This document shows, one piece after another, positions 1 to 8,446 of a stretch of DNA of 64,000 bases. Source of the stretch: a beta proteobacterium AAP99 (GTDB lineage Bacteria; Pseudomonadota; Gammaproteobacteria; Burkholderiales; Burkholderiaceae_C); the NCBI GenBank assembly GCA_001295775.1, contig LJIA01000020.1:42680-106679 (forward strand). The letters run 5' to 3'. The notes beneath the pieces are model-generated. The model was not told where the DNA came from. It did no database searches and saw only the letters and a list, made by a program, of their open reading frames with translations. Positions within the stretch are counted from its first letter, which is position 1. Each line of letters begins with the position of its first letter. Made by a program: the position numbers and the translations under genes.

Positions 1-810
1 GTCCAGCGTGTCGGCAATCGCGCGTGGCTGCTCGAAGATCTCCTTCTGCATGTAGTGGCGGTAGGGGCCGAGCTCGGCCTGGCCGCTGTGCGCCTGCACC
101 GTGCGCACCTTGCGCTCCACCGGCTTGCCGGCGGCATCGACGATGGCCACGCCGCCCAGCTGCACATCGACCACATCACCTTCTTCCAGATAGATGATCT
201 GGTCGGTCACGCCGGCCAGGGCCATTGCGTCGCTGGCGAGGAAGCTTTCGCCCTGACCCAGGCCGACGATCAGCGGCGAGCCCTCGCGCGCGCCCACCAC
301 GCGATGCGGCTCAGCCGCGCAGAACACGGCAATCGCGTAGGCGCCCTGCAGGCGCTTCACGGCGGCCTGCACTGCCGTGAAGAGATCTCCGTCGTACAGC
401 TGGTCCACCAGGTGGGCGATGACTTCGGTGTCCGTCTGGCTCACGAACACGTAGCCGGCGGCCTGCAGCTCGGCACGCAGGGCCTCGTGGTTCTCGATGA
501 TGCCGTTGTGAACCAGCGCGATACGCGGCCGCGTCTCGTCCGGCGAGAAGTGCGGGTGGGCGTTGTGCGTGCTGGGCACGCCATGGGTGGCCCAGCGCGT
601 GTGGGCGATGCCGGTGCTGCCGGCCAAGCCCTCGGCCTGCACCTGGGCCTGCAGCTCGGCCACGCGCGAGGTGCTGCGGGCGCGCTTCACGCCGCCCGCA
701 TGCACGGCCACGCCGCAGGAGTCGTAGCCGCGGTATTCCAGCCGCTTGAGCCCTTCAACGAGGATGGGGGTGATGTCGCGTTGCGCGACGGCGCCGACGA
801 TGCCGCACAT
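1..810 (-). CDS. glmS: Glutamine--fructose-6-phosphate aminotransferase (isomerizing), 5' part only
   Basis: Makes glucosamine-6-phosphate from fructose-6-phosphate and glutamine, the first step to UDP-GlcNAc for peptidoglycan and LPS; cytoplasmic. About 270 residues are visible; the isomerase half runs off the left edge. The protein starts MCGIVGA, so Cys2 is the N-terminal nucleophile of a class II glutamine amidotransferase. [17 protein letters not shown] and HNGIIENH follow in the usual order. The ATG at 808-810 is fixed by the need for Cys2. It is divergent from the Lrp/AsnC-type gene at 1040, with an AT-rich gap between them. The family assignment is certain; a riboswitch/ribozyme leader is not visible. 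Confidence 0.97.
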   Translation of the reverse strand, partial: MCGIVGAVAQRDITPILVEGLKRLEYRGYDSCGVAVHAGGVKRARSTSRVAELQAQVQAEGLAGSTGIAHTRWATHGVPSTHNAHPHFSPDETRPRIALVHNGIIENHEALRAELQAAGYVFVSQTDTEVIAHLVDQLYDGDLFTAVQAAVKRLQGAYAIAVFCAAEPHRVVGAREGSPLIVGLGQGESFLASDAMALAGVTDQIIYLEEGDVVDVQLGGVAIVDAAGKPVERKVRTVQAHSGQAELGPYRHYMQKEIFEQPRAIADTLD

Positions 811-1039
811 GGTCTGGGTTCCGGGTCAGGGGGAAGTCGAAATCGGGTCGATGGATCCCTTGGCTCGCGCGGCATGGTGCCGCGCGCGGCTGTGGGGATG
901 GATCAAGGCTTCGCATGCTATCGACACTCAAATGAAATGAGTAATCACTTTCTTGACCCTGTAGATCATTCATTTCACTTCCGGACGATTCCGCAATTTT
1001 CTTTCTCAGCTTCGAATTCCGTTCGCTATTCTTCCATCC
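811..1039. promoter_or_regulatory. Divergent promoter region with AT-rich imperfect palindrome (candidate AsnC/Lrp-type operator)
   Basis: This 229-bp gap separates glmS from a divergent Lrp/AsnC-type regulator. It is far more AT-rich than its flanks. AATGAAATGAGTAATCA at 931-947 and GATCATTCATTTCACTT at 964-980 form an imperfect inverted repeat spaced about 16 bp apart. Lrp/AsnC proteins commonly autoregulate from such sites. That this one serves the neighbouring regulator, and perhaps glmS, is inference. Confidence 0.4.
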
Positions 1040-1528
1040 ATGATTGGCACCTCTGAGACCCCCGCCGCATCGGACCTCGATGCGATCGACCGCCGCATCC
1101 TGGACCTGATGCAGCGCGATGCCAGCCTGACCAACCAGGCGCTGGCCGAGCGCGTCGGCGCCTCGCCGGCCACCACCCTGCGCCGCGTGCGGCGCTTGCG
1201 CGAGGCAGGTGTGATCGAACGCGAAGTGGCGCTGCTCGCCCCACGCTGGGCAAATGCAGGGCTCACGGCGGTGGTGGAAGTGAGCCTGCAGGCGCAGACG
1301 GAAGAACTGCTGAGCCAGTTCGAGCAGCGCTGTGCCGCAGAAGCCGCCGTGCAGCAGTGCTACCGCGTGAGCGCCGGGCCGGACCTGGTGCTGGTGCTGC
1401 ACGTGCCGGACATGGCCGGCTATCAGACGCTAGCTGCCCAACTCTTCTCGGACCGGGCCGCAGTTCGCAACGTGCGCACCTTCTTCGTGACCAAGCGCAG
1501 CAAGTTCGAGCCGCGGGTGGCGGTTTAA
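1040..1528 (+). CDS. Lrp/AsnC family transcriptional regulator
   Basis: A 162-residue DNA-binding regulator of the feast/famine family. Residues about 12-60 form the AsnC-type winged helix-turn-helix (LDAIDRRILDLMQRDASL, then QALAERVGAS and TLRRVRRL). Residues about 72-150 match the RAM ligand-binding and oligomerisation domain. Length is normal for the family. The ATG at 1040 lies just before the HTH. It is divergent from glmS, with an imperfect palindrome between them. The effector is unknown; amino acids are usual for the family. Control of glmS is possible but unproven. Confidence 0.92.
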   Translation: MIGTSETPAASDLDAIDRRILDLMQRDASLTNQALAERVGASPATTLRRVRRLREAGVIEREVALLAPRWANAGLTAVVEVSLQAQTEELLSQFEQRCAAEAAVQQCYRVSAGPDLVLVLHVPDMAGYQTLAAQLFSDRAAVRNVRTFFVTKRSKFEPRVAV

Positions 1529-1543
1529 GGCTGCGCACGCAAC

Positions 1544-1873
1544 TCAACAGAGGGCGGCACTGCCGACCAGCATGACCAACGCCACCCCCGTCGCGCTGGA
1601 GAGGGCCAACGCCGCCCAAGCACCCGCCGAGAAGCGGCCGGCCACGCCCAGCGTGAGGCCATAGACCACCAGCACCAACAGCCACATGGCGTGCAGCACC
1701 CACGCTGCAGCGTGGCAGCCGGCAATGCCCACGCTGCCTTGCGCTGGCGCCATGCCGGCGCCGATGCCGCCGAGCACCAGGGCAACGAGCAAAGACGCCA
1801 CGAGCGGCAGCCAGATTGCCCAGACCTGCCGCGGGCTCAATGGCTGGCGAAACGCAAGGGGTTCGGTGTTCAT
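1544..1873 (-). CDS. Small hypothetical membrane protein (109 aa)
   Basis: Not recognised. It has a short polar N-terminus (MNTEPLAFRQPLSPRQ) and then about three hydrophobic helices near residues 18-38, 52-75 and 82-107, so it is probably an inner-membrane protein. The ATG at 1871-1873 overlaps the stop of the upstream gene by four bases (ATGA). That overlap supports this start over longer ones and implies translational coupling. It converges with the Lrp-type gene, ending 15 bp from its stop. The two small membrane proteins probably work as a pair. Confidence 0.7.
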   Translation of the reverse strand: MNTEPLAFRQPLSPRQVWAIWLPLVASLLVALVLGGIGAGMAPAQGSVGIAGCHAAAWVLHAMWLLVLVVYGLTLGVAGRFSAGAWAALALSSATGVALVMLVGSAALC

Positions 1874-2136
1874 GTGGCGAGCCCTCCAAGCGCAAACAGC
1901 AACCCGCCCAGTGCCACACATGCCCAGAGCCTGCGCTTCTGGATGCGGCCGAGTTCACCTCCAAGGGTGAGCGCCAACGCGTAGGCAGCCAACAGCAGCC
2001 CCCAGTACGGCACAAGCACCAGGGCGAAGCCATAGCCCGGGCCGAGCAGGCGCTGCTGGCCCGCCCAGGCCAGCAACAACGCGGCCGCCATTGAGGTCGC
2101 GACGGGAAGAAGGATGGGTAGCTCGCCAGACCGCAT
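1870..2136 (-). CDS. Small hypothetical membrane protein (88 aa), partner of the next gene
   Basis: Not recognised. From MRSGELPI the protein is almost all hydrophobic, with three predicted helices, the last one behind a basic RIQKRR stretch. The frame stays open upstream to 2259, but that extension is basic and unlike a membrane protein, so the ATG at 2134-2136 is preferred. The ATGA overlap with the downstream gene at 1870-1873 shows a two-gene operon. No function can be given. Confidence 0.65.
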   Translation of the reverse strand: MRSGELPILLPVATSMAAALLLAWAGQQRLLGPGYGFALVLVPYWGLLLAAYALALTLGGELGRIQKRRLWACVALGGLLFALGGLAT

Positions 2137-2471
2137 GGGAGTGAAAGGTTCAGTGGCACACCGCTGCACCCTAGTCGGCCGATTGCGGAATTGCGCAGCG
2201 CGCGAGGTCTGCGTATCAGGGCCAGCGACTGCGGGTCGCGAATCGAGCCACCGGCGCACCTGTGCCGCACGAGCTTCAGCGAAACCCTCCGTCAGCCGGG
2301 TCTATCCGAATAATTTTCAATCAATTCTTGATAAACAAATTGCTTTGATCATGATTATCAATGATCGATTGAATAAGCGAATCTCCCACTTTCCGCTACA
2401 GGCAAGCGGTTCTTCAGCGATTTTCAGCTCATTTTTCAGTCGCGCATCTCACGCCGAAATATCCGCGCGAA
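2137..2471. other. AT-rich intergenic region with inverted repeat
   Basis: 335 bp without a convincing gene, much more AT-rich than the surroundings. TTCAATC..ATTCTTGAT near 2332-2349 pairs imperfectly with ATCAATGATCGATTGAA near 2358-2375. This is followed by a degenerate copy of the dispersed CTTTCCGC repeat. The gap lies upstream of the membrane-protein pair (which reads left) and downstream of the GST gene, so it should hold a promoter for the former. I could not assign a clear -35/-10. Confidence 0.5.
2387..2452 (+). repeat. Degenerate copy of the dispersed CTTTCCGC hairpin repeat (copy H)
   Basis: CCACTTTCCGCT is followed by an AAGCGGTT block, TTCAGC, ATTTT and a terminal CGCATCTC. These are the landmarks of the clear copies at 8361 and 49831, in the same order, but the hairpin arms are weak. 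A similar CCACTTTCCGC..GGAAGCGG block occurs on the minus strand near 11430-11458. It is a relative, not a strong match. Confidence 0.4.
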
Positions 2472-3137
2472 TCAATCGTGTACCGAGCGCCGGTAAGGCT
2501 CCTCGTAGTCCACGAACTCGAACTCGTCGCGCGCCCGGCTGATCCAGGTCTGCATGCCCTCGGTGGCAAAGATGCGGTCCATGTAGGCGCGGGTATCAGC
2601 CGCCACCTTGGCTTCGTAGGTGTTCAGGCGCGTAACCACGGGCGCGTAGAAGGCATCGGCCGCCGTGAAGTTGCCGAACAGGAAGGGGCCACCGCTCTTT
2701 TGCAGGCATTCGCGCCAGATCGCATCCACCCGGTCAATGTCGGCCTGCACGGCGAGATTCCAGCCGCGGCCCGGAAACTTCGCGAGCAAGTGCATCGGCA
2801 TGTTCGAGCGCAGCTGCATGAAGCCCGAGTGCATCTCCGCGCAGATGCTGCGCGCGTGGGCGCGGTTGCCGGGGTTGCTCGGCCACAGACCCTTGTCCGG
2901 AAACAGCTCGGCCACGGTCTCGATGATGGCCAGGCTGTCCCAGACGCGCTGGCCGTCATCCAGCACCAGCACCGGCACCTTGCCGGTGGGTGAGTGCTCG
3001 CGGAAGTCCTGCTTGTGCGTCGGCGAACCGAAGCGCAGTCGCACTTCCTCGAACGGGATGCCGCCCTGCGTCATCGCCAGCCAGGGGCGCAGGCTCCAGG
3101 AGGAATAGGCCTTGTCGGCAATCACGAGCTTGAGCAT
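2472..3137 (-). CDS. Glutathione S-transferase family protein
   Basis: A 221-residue two-domain GST. It has an N-terminal thioredoxin-fold domain (MLKLVIADKAYSSWSLRPWL), with the Ser-rich turn near residues 12-15 as the usual glutathione-activating position, then PTGKVPVL (cis-Pro) and DSLAIIE, which binds the glutamyl part of GSH. A helical C-terminal domain follows from about residue 90, with FTAADAFYAPV. Cytoplasmic detoxification or isomerase activity is expected; the substrate is unknown. A second GST, of a different subgroup, lies at 7712. Confidence 0.9.
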   Translation of the reverse strand: MLKLVIADKAYSSWSLRPWLAMTQGGIPFEEVRLRFGSPTHKQDFREHSPTGKVPVLVLDDGQRVWDSLAIIETVAELFPDKGLWPSNPGNRAHARSICAEMHSGFMQLRSNMPMHLLAKFPGRGWNLAVQADIDRVDAIWRECLQKSGGPFLFGNFTAADAFYAPVVTRLNTYEAKVAADTRAYMDRIFATEGMQTWISRARDEFEFVDYEEPYRRSVHD

Positions 3138-3227
3138 GGGCGGTCTCCGCGGGGCGTCTGTGTTGAGCCGCCAAGCTTAGGCCGATGCCACGCATCGAGG
3201 CAGCGCAATGCGCGTGATGCATGCATG

Positions 3228-3254
3228 CGCCCCATGCTGCATGTGCATGGGGCG
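3228..3254 (-). terminator. Strong hairpin after the NAD(P)-binding gene
   Basis: CGCCCCATGC and GCATGGGGCG form a 10-bp perfect stem with a 7-nt loop, 13 bp past the stop of the 3267-4223 gene. There is no U-run on the minus strand, so it may be a weak or Rho-assisted terminator, or a 3' stabilising hairpin. Confidence 0.5.
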
Positions 3255-3266
3255 AGCAGGCGCCGT

Positions 3267-4223
3267 CTAGCGATGCGCCCGCACGCGCCAGCCGTCACTG
3301 CGGGTACGCGGATGCTTGCCCTGCAGGTAGAGCGTGACGATCGGCTCCATGGCCTGCGCATGGATGCCCAGGCGGGCCAGGCCGTCTTCGGTGGCGACGT
3401 TGTCGGCCTTCAGACTGTCGACGTTGTCACGGCTCATCAGCGTCGGCCCGGGCGCGAGTTCCATGGCCAGGGCCTGCAGCTTGCCCAGGCCCAGCGGCAA
3501 GGGCAGCACGGGGATGTTGCGGTGTGCGCACGCCGCCGCGGCAAAGCGCACCAGCTCGGCGAGTGTGTAAACCTTCGGCCCGGCCAATTGGTAGGTCTGG
3601 TGGATGCTGCTCGCATCATTCAGCGCGGCGACGAAGGCGCTGGCGACATCCTGCACATAGACCGGCTGCAGCTTGGCACTGCTGCCCGCGAGCGGAAACA
3701 CCGGCGCGACCTTGGCGAGCTTAGAGAACGTGTTGAGGAAGTTGTCCTCCGGCCCGAACACGACCGAAGGCTGGAAGTTCGTCCAGGCCAGACCGCTGTC
3801 ACGCACCAACGCTTCGCCGGCGGCCTTGCTGCGGCTGTACATGGAGGGGCCCTGGGCGCTCGCGCCCAATGCGCTCATGTGCAGCAGGCGCTGCACATTC
3901 GCCTGCTGCATGGCGCCCACGATCTTGCGCACCAGATCCACATGGTTCTTCGCGAAGTCCGGGCCGTAGGGGCTGCCGGGCTTGCTGTGCAGCACGCCCA
4001 CCAGATTGATCACCGCGGTGTGGCCAGCCACCAGACGCGCCATGGTGTCCGGGCAGTGCACATCGGCCTCGATGACGTCCAGCTTGGGGTGCAGCCAGAG
4101 GTGGCGCGCGCGGTCGCGCCTGCGGGTGGGCACGGTGATGCGATGTCCCTGCTCGACGAGCTGGGCGATGAGGTGGCGGCCGATGAAGCCGCTGCCGCCG
4201 ATGACGAGAATCTTGTGCAGCAT
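3267..4223 (-). CDS. NAD(P)-binding SDR-like protein, complex I NDUFA9-type
   Basis: A 318-residue atypical/extended SDR-fold protein. The dinucleotide-binding motif GGSGFIGRHL is at residues 8-17. An acidic-strand segment with VINLVGVLH follows near 70-78, then SALGAS and the MYSRSKAAGE segment holding the Tyr and Lys of the SDR active site. The family resembles NDUFA9-like and NmrA-like proteins that bind NADPH. In bacteria they are linked to respiratory complex assembly or quinone metabolism, but the exact role is open. Start ATG 4221-4223. A 20-bp gap follows the upstream DsbA-fold isomerase gene. Confidence 0.85.
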   Translation of the reverse strand: MLHKILVIGGSGFIGRHLIAQLVEQGHRITVPTRRRDRARHLWLHPKLDVIEADVHCPDTMARLVAGHTAVINLVGVLHSKPGSPYGPDFAKNHVDLVRKIVGAMQQANVQRLLHMSALGASAQGPSMYSRSKAAGEALVRDSGLAWTNFQPSVVFGPEDNFLNTFSKLAKVAPVFPLAGSSAKLQPVYVQDVASAFVAALNDASSIHQTYQLAGPKVYTLAELVRFAAAACAHRNIPVLPLPLGLGKLQALAMELAPGPTLMSRDNVDSLKADNVATEDGLARLGIHAQAMEPIVTLYLQGKHPRTRSDGWRVRAHR

Positions 4224-4243
4224 GGTGTGCCAGTAAGTGGTTG

Positions 4244-4900
4244 CTAGCGCGGCCGCTCGACTGCCGCTTGAATGGATTCTGCCGCGGCCCAGGCGGCGTC
4301 AGATAGTCGCGGATCACCCTCAAGCGCCGCGCGCAACATAGGCAGGCCGTCCACGCCCCAGAACACGCGCCCCTGCCACACCACACTCGGCACGCCAAAC
4401 ACGCCGGCGGCGATCGCGGTCTCGGTGTTCTCGCGCAGGCGCTGCTTCACGGCATCAGCGTTCCAGTCGGTCACGTTCAGACGCTGGGCCAGATCGGCGG
4501 TGCGCTGCGCATCGTCCGCGGGCAGGCCGGTCTCCCAGACCTGCTCGAAGATCGCGCGGCAGGTTTCGCGGTTGGGGTCACCACCCTGCGCCAGCCCCTT
4601 GGCCACGGCGATTCGCAGCAACTGAAGCGGGTTGAAGGGGTGTGCAGCCGGTGCCTGCATCGGCCGGCCCGCCTGCTGTCCCAGCCAGAGCACATGGCGG
4701 AAGGTCCAGGCCTTCTTGGGCGGCACCTCGGCCGGGCCAAGCTGCCCCCAGTGCTTGAGCATGCCGGCAAACAGCACCGGCTTGTAGTTCACGCTCACGC
4801 TCTGCCCTTCCAGCGCTTCGGGCAGGGCGTGAAAGCCCAAGTAGGCGTAGGGCGAGATGAAGTCGATGTAGACATCCAGCTCATGCATGGGCGTGCTCAT
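4244..4900 (-). CDS. 2-hydroxychromene-2-carboxylate isomerase family (DsbA-fold, GST kappa-like)
   Basis: A 218-residue thioredoxin/DsbA-fold enzyme of the HCCA isomerase family. YIDFISPYAYLG places the GSH-activating Ser at residue 16. FGVPSVVWQGRVFWG near residue 170-185 carries the cis-Pro loop and the conserved C-terminal substrate loop. Homologues isomerise 2-hydroxychromene-2-carboxylate in naphthalene catabolism. No other aromatic degradation genes are here, so the physiological substrate is unclear. Its ATG overlaps the stop of the upstream transglycosylase gene by one base (TGATG), implying coupling. Confidence 0.9.
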   Translation of the reverse strand: MSTPMHELDVYIDFISPYAYLGFHALPEALEGQSVSVNYKPVLFAGMLKHWGQLGPAEVPPKKAWTFRHVLWLGQQAGRPMQAPAAHPFNPLQLLRIAVAKGLAQGGDPNRETCRAIFEQVWETGLPADDAQRTADLAQRLNVTDWNADAVKQRLRENTETAIAAGVFGVPSVVWQGRVFWGVDGLPMLRAALEGDPRLSDAAWAAAESIQAAVERPR

Positions 4901-6981
4901 CAGGGCAGAGAGGTCGTGCCCGCTTCCTTGGGGTGCACATGGCCCAGACGCCTGCTGAGCGAGGGCGCGTTCTCTTGGCCCATAACCGCGGCATAGACCA
5001 CGGCGTTGGCGAGCACGGCCTTCACGTAGCCGCGCGTCTCGGTGAAGGGAATGGTCTCGGCGAAGGCTGCGCCATCCACGGTGCGGCGCAGGCTGGCGCG
5101 CCAGGCACGGGGGCGGCCGGGGCCGGCGTTGTAGGCGGCGCTCGCGAGTGCGGGCGATCCGTCCAGATCACGCAGCACCATGGCCAGGTAGTTGCTGCCC
5201 AGCGTGAGGTTCTTGGTCATCGTGTTGATCTTGGCCGGGTCGTACTCCACGCCGATCTTCTTGGCCACATAGCGCGCCGTGCCCGGCATGAGCTGCATGA
5301 GGCCCTGCGCGCCGGCGCTCGAGCGCGCATCCATGATGAAGCGGCTTTCCTGGCGGATCAGTCCGTAGACCCAGGCGATGTCGAGATCGACGTTCCTGGC
5401 AATCGGCGCAAGCTCCTCGACAAAGGGCGTGGGATAGCGTTGCGTGAAGTCGAAGGCCTCGCGCGTGCGCTCGCTGGCGTTGATCATGCGGTCCAGGTGG
5501 CCCTGGCGGCGCGCGTACTCCGCATAGGCGGCCAGCTTGGCGTCCGGCAGGCTGCGCATCTGCCAGTTCCACTCGCGGTTGCCCTCGAAGCGCAGCCCGG
5601 CCTGGAAAAAGGCGAAGGCGCGCGCCACATGGGGGCTGCGGCTGGCTTCCTGAACGTCTTCCTCCGTGAACGTGAGCGTCTTGGGCGGAATCACGATCTT
5701 CTCGCCCAGATCTTCGCGCGCGAGCAGCCCATAGAAGTCCCAGCCCGCCTTGATGCGATCAAGCTGCGCCACCCATTCCTCGCGCGGCGCGCCCAGGCTG
5801 CGCAGGGTGCGGGCGTTCCAGTACGTCCAGGTCGGTTCGTTGCGCTGGCTGGGGTTCATCAGCGCCAGCACGCGGGCCAGCGCCGGGAAGTCCTGATCAC
5901 GCAGGGCGGCGCGGGCGGCCCAAGCCATGGTGTCGTCGGTGCCGTGGCCGGACTTGAGATCCTTGAGCCAATCGCTGCAGCTGGACCAGGTGCGGCGCGC
6001 ACAGGCGGCGGCGTACTGCAGGCGCACGTAGGCAGCCTCGTTCTGGCCGAGCTTGCGGGCGCTCTGGCGCACGAGGTTCTCGCTGGTCTGCTCGGCGTCC
6101 TGGCGCGCGATGCGCGACAGGGCGAGCGCAGCCAGCTCGCGGCCACGGCGGCTCTCGAAGTCCGCCTGGGTGGCGATGTAGCGCGTCGCATTGCCGAACA
6201 CGGCGTCCAGCTGATCGTCGGTGGGGCGCTGATCGCTGGGCAGCGCGGGGGCCACACGCTTGCTGGCGCTGACCTGGCTGGCTTCGTGCAGCTGGCGGAT
6301 ACGCTGCCAGAGATCCGAAGGGCCCCAGACACCGCTTTCAGCCAGCGCCAGCGTCAGGGACACGCAGCCCTCGCCGCCGGCCGCCTGGGCATTGCGGTCC
6401 ATGAGCTCATCAGCTTCACGGCCGATGTCTTCCGGCTTGCCCGCGCCGCTGCGCAGGCGCGACTGCAGTGCATAGCAGCTGACCTGGTTGTCGTCCTGCA
6501 GCACGAAGCGCGGGAACTCGGCGTCGAAAGTCGTCCAATCGCCGCGCTTGCCGAGGATGAGCAGCCAGTCGTTGCGGATGCGGTCGGCCATGAAGGTGCC
6601 GTCCCACTTCTTGAGGAAGGCCTGCAGCTCGGCGTCGCTCACCTGACCGGTGGGTTCGCCGCCGCGGGTGATGTAGCGCGTACGAAACGTCCAGAACTCG
6701 CCATAGGGCGCCAGCGCGTGATCCGCCGGGATGCGCGGCGCGAGCTGCGCCACGCGATCGGCCTCGAAGTTGCGCGCTGCATCGCGCAGCTGGGTGATGA
6801 GCACCTCGGTGGCCTCGGCCGGTGCGCGGCAGCCCGGGCAGTTGGGGCCGGCCTTGCGGGCATTCTGCGCCTGCGCCCACGCCGCACTGCCTGCGAGCAG
6901 CAGCACGGTGGCCAGCAGGCCGCCAGCCAGGTTCAGGGTGGATCGGGGCCGCGCCGTCGGGCGCAGGTGCAAACGGCTCAT
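4900..6981 (-). CDS. slt: Soluble lytic murein transglycosylase
   Basis: A 693-residue periplasmic muramidase that cleaves the MurNAc-GlcNAc bond and forms 1,6-anhydro ends during wall growth and recycling. A signal sequence (ATVLLLAGSAAWAQA) ends near residue 37. A long alpha-superhelical region spans about 60-500, as in Slt70, and the catalytic SLT domain lies near 525-660. The catalytic Glu545 is in LIRQESRF, followed by AGAQGLMQLMPGTA and AYNAGPGR. Start ATG 6979-6981 (MSRLHLR); an ATG two codons upstream is also possible. It is divergent from the cyclo-ligase gene. Confidence 0.93.
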   Translation of the reverse strand: MSRLHLRPTARPRSTLNLAGGLLATVLLLAGSAAWAQAQNARKAGPNCPGCRAPAEATEVLITQLRDAARNFEADRVAQLAPRIPADHALAPYGEFWTFRTRYITRGGEPTGQVSDAELQAFLKKWDGTFMADRIRNDWLLILGKRGDWTTFDAEFPRFVLQDDNQVSCYALQSRLRSGAGKPEDIGREADELMDRNAQAAGGEGCVSLTLALAESGVWGPSDLWQRIRQLHEASQVSASKRVAPALPSDQRPTDDQLDAVFGNATRYIATQADFESRRGRELAALALSRIARQDAEQTSENLVRQSARKLGQNEAAYVRLQYAAACARRTWSSCSDWLKDLKSGHGTDDTMAWAARAALRDQDFPALARVLALMNPSQRNEPTWTYWNARTLRSLGAPREEWVAQLDRIKAGWDFYGLLAREDLGEKIVIPPKTLTFTEEDVQEASRSPHVARAFAFFQAGLRFEGNREWNWQMRSLPDAKLAAYAEYARRQGHLDRMINASERTREAFDFTQRYPTPFVEELAPIARNVDLDIAWVYGLIRQESRFIMDARSSAGAQGLMQLMPGTARYVAKKIGVEYDPAKINTMTKNLTLGSNYLAMVLRDLDGSPALASAAYNAGPGRPRAWRASLRRTVDGAAFAETIPFTETRGYVKAVLANAVVYAAVMGQENAPSLSRRLGHVHPKEAGTTSLP

Positions 6982-7118
6982 TAACATCAGGGGAACATCC
7001 GTCACAGAATTCACAACTCGGGCAGCGCGCAGTGCGACGCACACCCCACGCTGAATTATCGCCCGCACCCGCCACGGCGGCCGTGACGCATTTCAACGAC
7101 CCGGAGACCCACCCGCGC

Positions 7119-7715
7119 ATGCTTGACCTGGAGGACCGCAAGAGTCTGCGCGCCGCGCTGATCGCTCGACGCATGGGCCTGGACCCGGTCACGCGCGAGG
7201 CCGCCGAGCAGCAGATCATCCAGCGTCTGGATGCCTGGCTGGCCGAGCATGGCGCTGGCGCACGCACGCTCGGCCTGACCCTGCCCTACCGCGCCGAGGT
7301 GGACCTGCGCCCCTGGTATGCAGCGCTGCATGATCGCGGCTACCAGCTCGCCCTGGCCGTGGCGGACGAACCGCAGCAACCCCTGCAACATGCGCAGTGG
7401 GCGCCCGGCGACGCGATGGAGCGCGACCGCTTCGGCATCGAGGTGCCGCAAAGGCGCCTGTGGTGCGAACCGGATGTGCTGGTGGTGCCCTGCGTGGGCT
7501 TCACGCCGGACTGCTATCGCCTAGGCTATGGCGGCGGCTACTTTGACCGCACGCTCGATCTGCTGGCCGCCACGCGCCTGCAGCGCCCGCCGGTGATCGG
7601 CGTGGCCTTTGGCTGCCAGCGCTGCGAGCCCGACGAATTCACACCCGCGGCGCACGATCTGCCTTTGGATGCAGTGGCCACCGAAGACCAATTGTTCACA
7701 AGGGAGACAGCATGA
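7119..7715 (+). CDS. 5-formyltetrahydrofolate cyclo-ligase
   Basis: A 198-residue enzyme that converts 5-formyl-THF to 5,10-methenyl-THF with ATP, recovering folate for one-carbon metabolism. The N-terminal RKSLRAALIARR matches the phosphate-binding arm. VLVVPCVGFTPDCYRLGYGGGYFDRTL near residues 125-150 contains the GYGGGYYDR signature (here YGGGYFDR). The ATG at 7119 gives the normal family length; the frame is open further upstream without a better start. Its stop overlaps the start of the GST at 7712 (ATGA). Unlike in many gammaproteobacteria, the upstream gap of 137 bp looks too short for a 6S RNA gene. Confidence 0.92.
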   Translation: MLDLEDRKSLRAALIARRMGLDPVTREAAEQQIIQRLDAWLAEHGAGARTLGLTLPYRAEVDLRPWYAALHDRGYQLALAVADEPQQPLQHAQWAPGDAMERDRFGIEVPQRRLWCEPDVLVVPCVGFTPDCYRLGYGGGYFDRTLDLLAATRLQRPPVIGVAFGCQRCEPDEFTPAAHDLPLDAVATEDQLFTRETA

Positions 7716-8329
7716 GCCTGAAGATCTACGGCATGGCCGCGAGCCGCGCCGTGCGCACCCTCTGGATGGCCGAGGAGCTGGGCCTGAGCTACGAACACTT
7801 TCCCGTCAGCTATCTGGGCGGCGGCGCCAAGACGCCGGAGATGCTGGCCCTGAACCCGAACGGCCACATCCCCGTTATTGATGACGACGGTCTCGTGGTC
7901 TGGGAAAGTCTGGCCATCAACCTGTACCTGGCGCGCAAGCATGGCGGGCCGCTGGCGCCGGCCAATCTGGCCGAGGAAGCCGCGGTGCTGCAGTGGAGCT
8001 TCTGGGTCGGCAATGAATGCGAGAAGGACGCGCTGACGATCCTGATGCATCGCATGGGCCTGCCTGAGCCGCAGCGCGATCTGTCTCTCGCGGAGAAGGC
8101 TGCACAGCGCCTGCGCGCTCCCTTTGCCGTGCTGGAAGGGCATCTGAGCGCGCGCGAATACATCGCGGCCGACCGCTTCACCGTGGCCGACCTGAACTGC
8201 GCCTGCGTGCTGACCTGGGCCCGTGCCGACACGGACCTTATGGCCGCACATCCAAAGCTTGCCGCCTGGTTGAAGCGCTGCCTGGCCCGCGAGGGCTTCC
8301 AGAAGGCCAAGGCGGTCGGCAAGCCTTGA
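7712..8329 (+). CDS. Glutathione S-transferase family protein
   Basis: A 205-residue GST. The N-terminal thioredoxin domain begins MSLKIYGMAASRAVRTLWMAEELGL, with the Ser/Arg turn near 10-13. NPNGHIPVI carries the cis-Pro, and ESLAINLYLA provides the GSH gamma-Glu contact. The C-terminal helical domain includes FTVADLNCACVL. The four-base overlap with the cyclo-ligase stop indicates an operon, although no pathway link is obvious. It ends near a strong hairpin and a repeat copy. Confidence 0.9.
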   Translation: MSLKIYGMAASRAVRTLWMAEELGLSYEHFPVSYLGGGAKTPEMLALNPNGHIPVIDDDGLVVWESLAINLYLARKHGGPLAPANLAEEAAVLQWSFWVGNECEKDALTILMHRMGLPEPQRDLSLAEKAAQRLRAPFAVLEGHLSAREYIAADRFTVADLNCACVLTWARADTDLMAAHPKLAAWLKRCLAREGFQKAKAVGKP

Positions 8330-8336
8330 GTTGCGG

Positions 8337-8358
8337 GCGCCGACCGGAAAGTCGGCGC
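8337..8358 (+). terminator. Perfect 8-bp hairpin after the GST gene
   Basis: GCGCCGAC and GTCGGCGC pair perfectly around a CGGAAA loop, 7 bp after the GST stop. No U-run follows; the repeat element at 8361 begins at once. It is a probable transcription stop or 3' mRNA hairpin between convergent genes. Confidence 0.55.
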
Positions 8359-8360
8359 AA

Positions 8361-8431
8361 GGCCTTTCCGCTTGTCTGGAGCGGTTTTCCAGCCATTTTG
8401 GCCTGAAGACCCGCACCCAGAGCCGATCTCG
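8361..8431 (+). repeat. Dispersed CTTTCCGC hairpin repeat, copy A
   Basis: GGCCTTTCCGCTTGTCTGG is followed by an imperfect hairpin (GGTTTTCCAGCC, TTT, GGCCTGAAGACC) and then CCCAGAGCCGATCTCG. The same blocks in the same order occur at 49831 and 47771, and in part at 51411, 25855 and 32530 (reverse). This copy lies between two convergent genes. Confidence 0.75.
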
Positions 8432-8446
8432 TACTCTATTTGCGGG

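Noticed and set aside
6822..7118. 5' extension of the cyclo-ligase frame over slt
   Set aside because: It would overlap the slt signal-peptide region on the other strand and adds about 100 basic residues not found in the family.
6982..7118. 6S RNA gene upstream of the cyclo-ligase gene
   Set aside because: A common arrangement in other proteobacteria, but the 137-bp gap is too short and shows no long rod-like fold.
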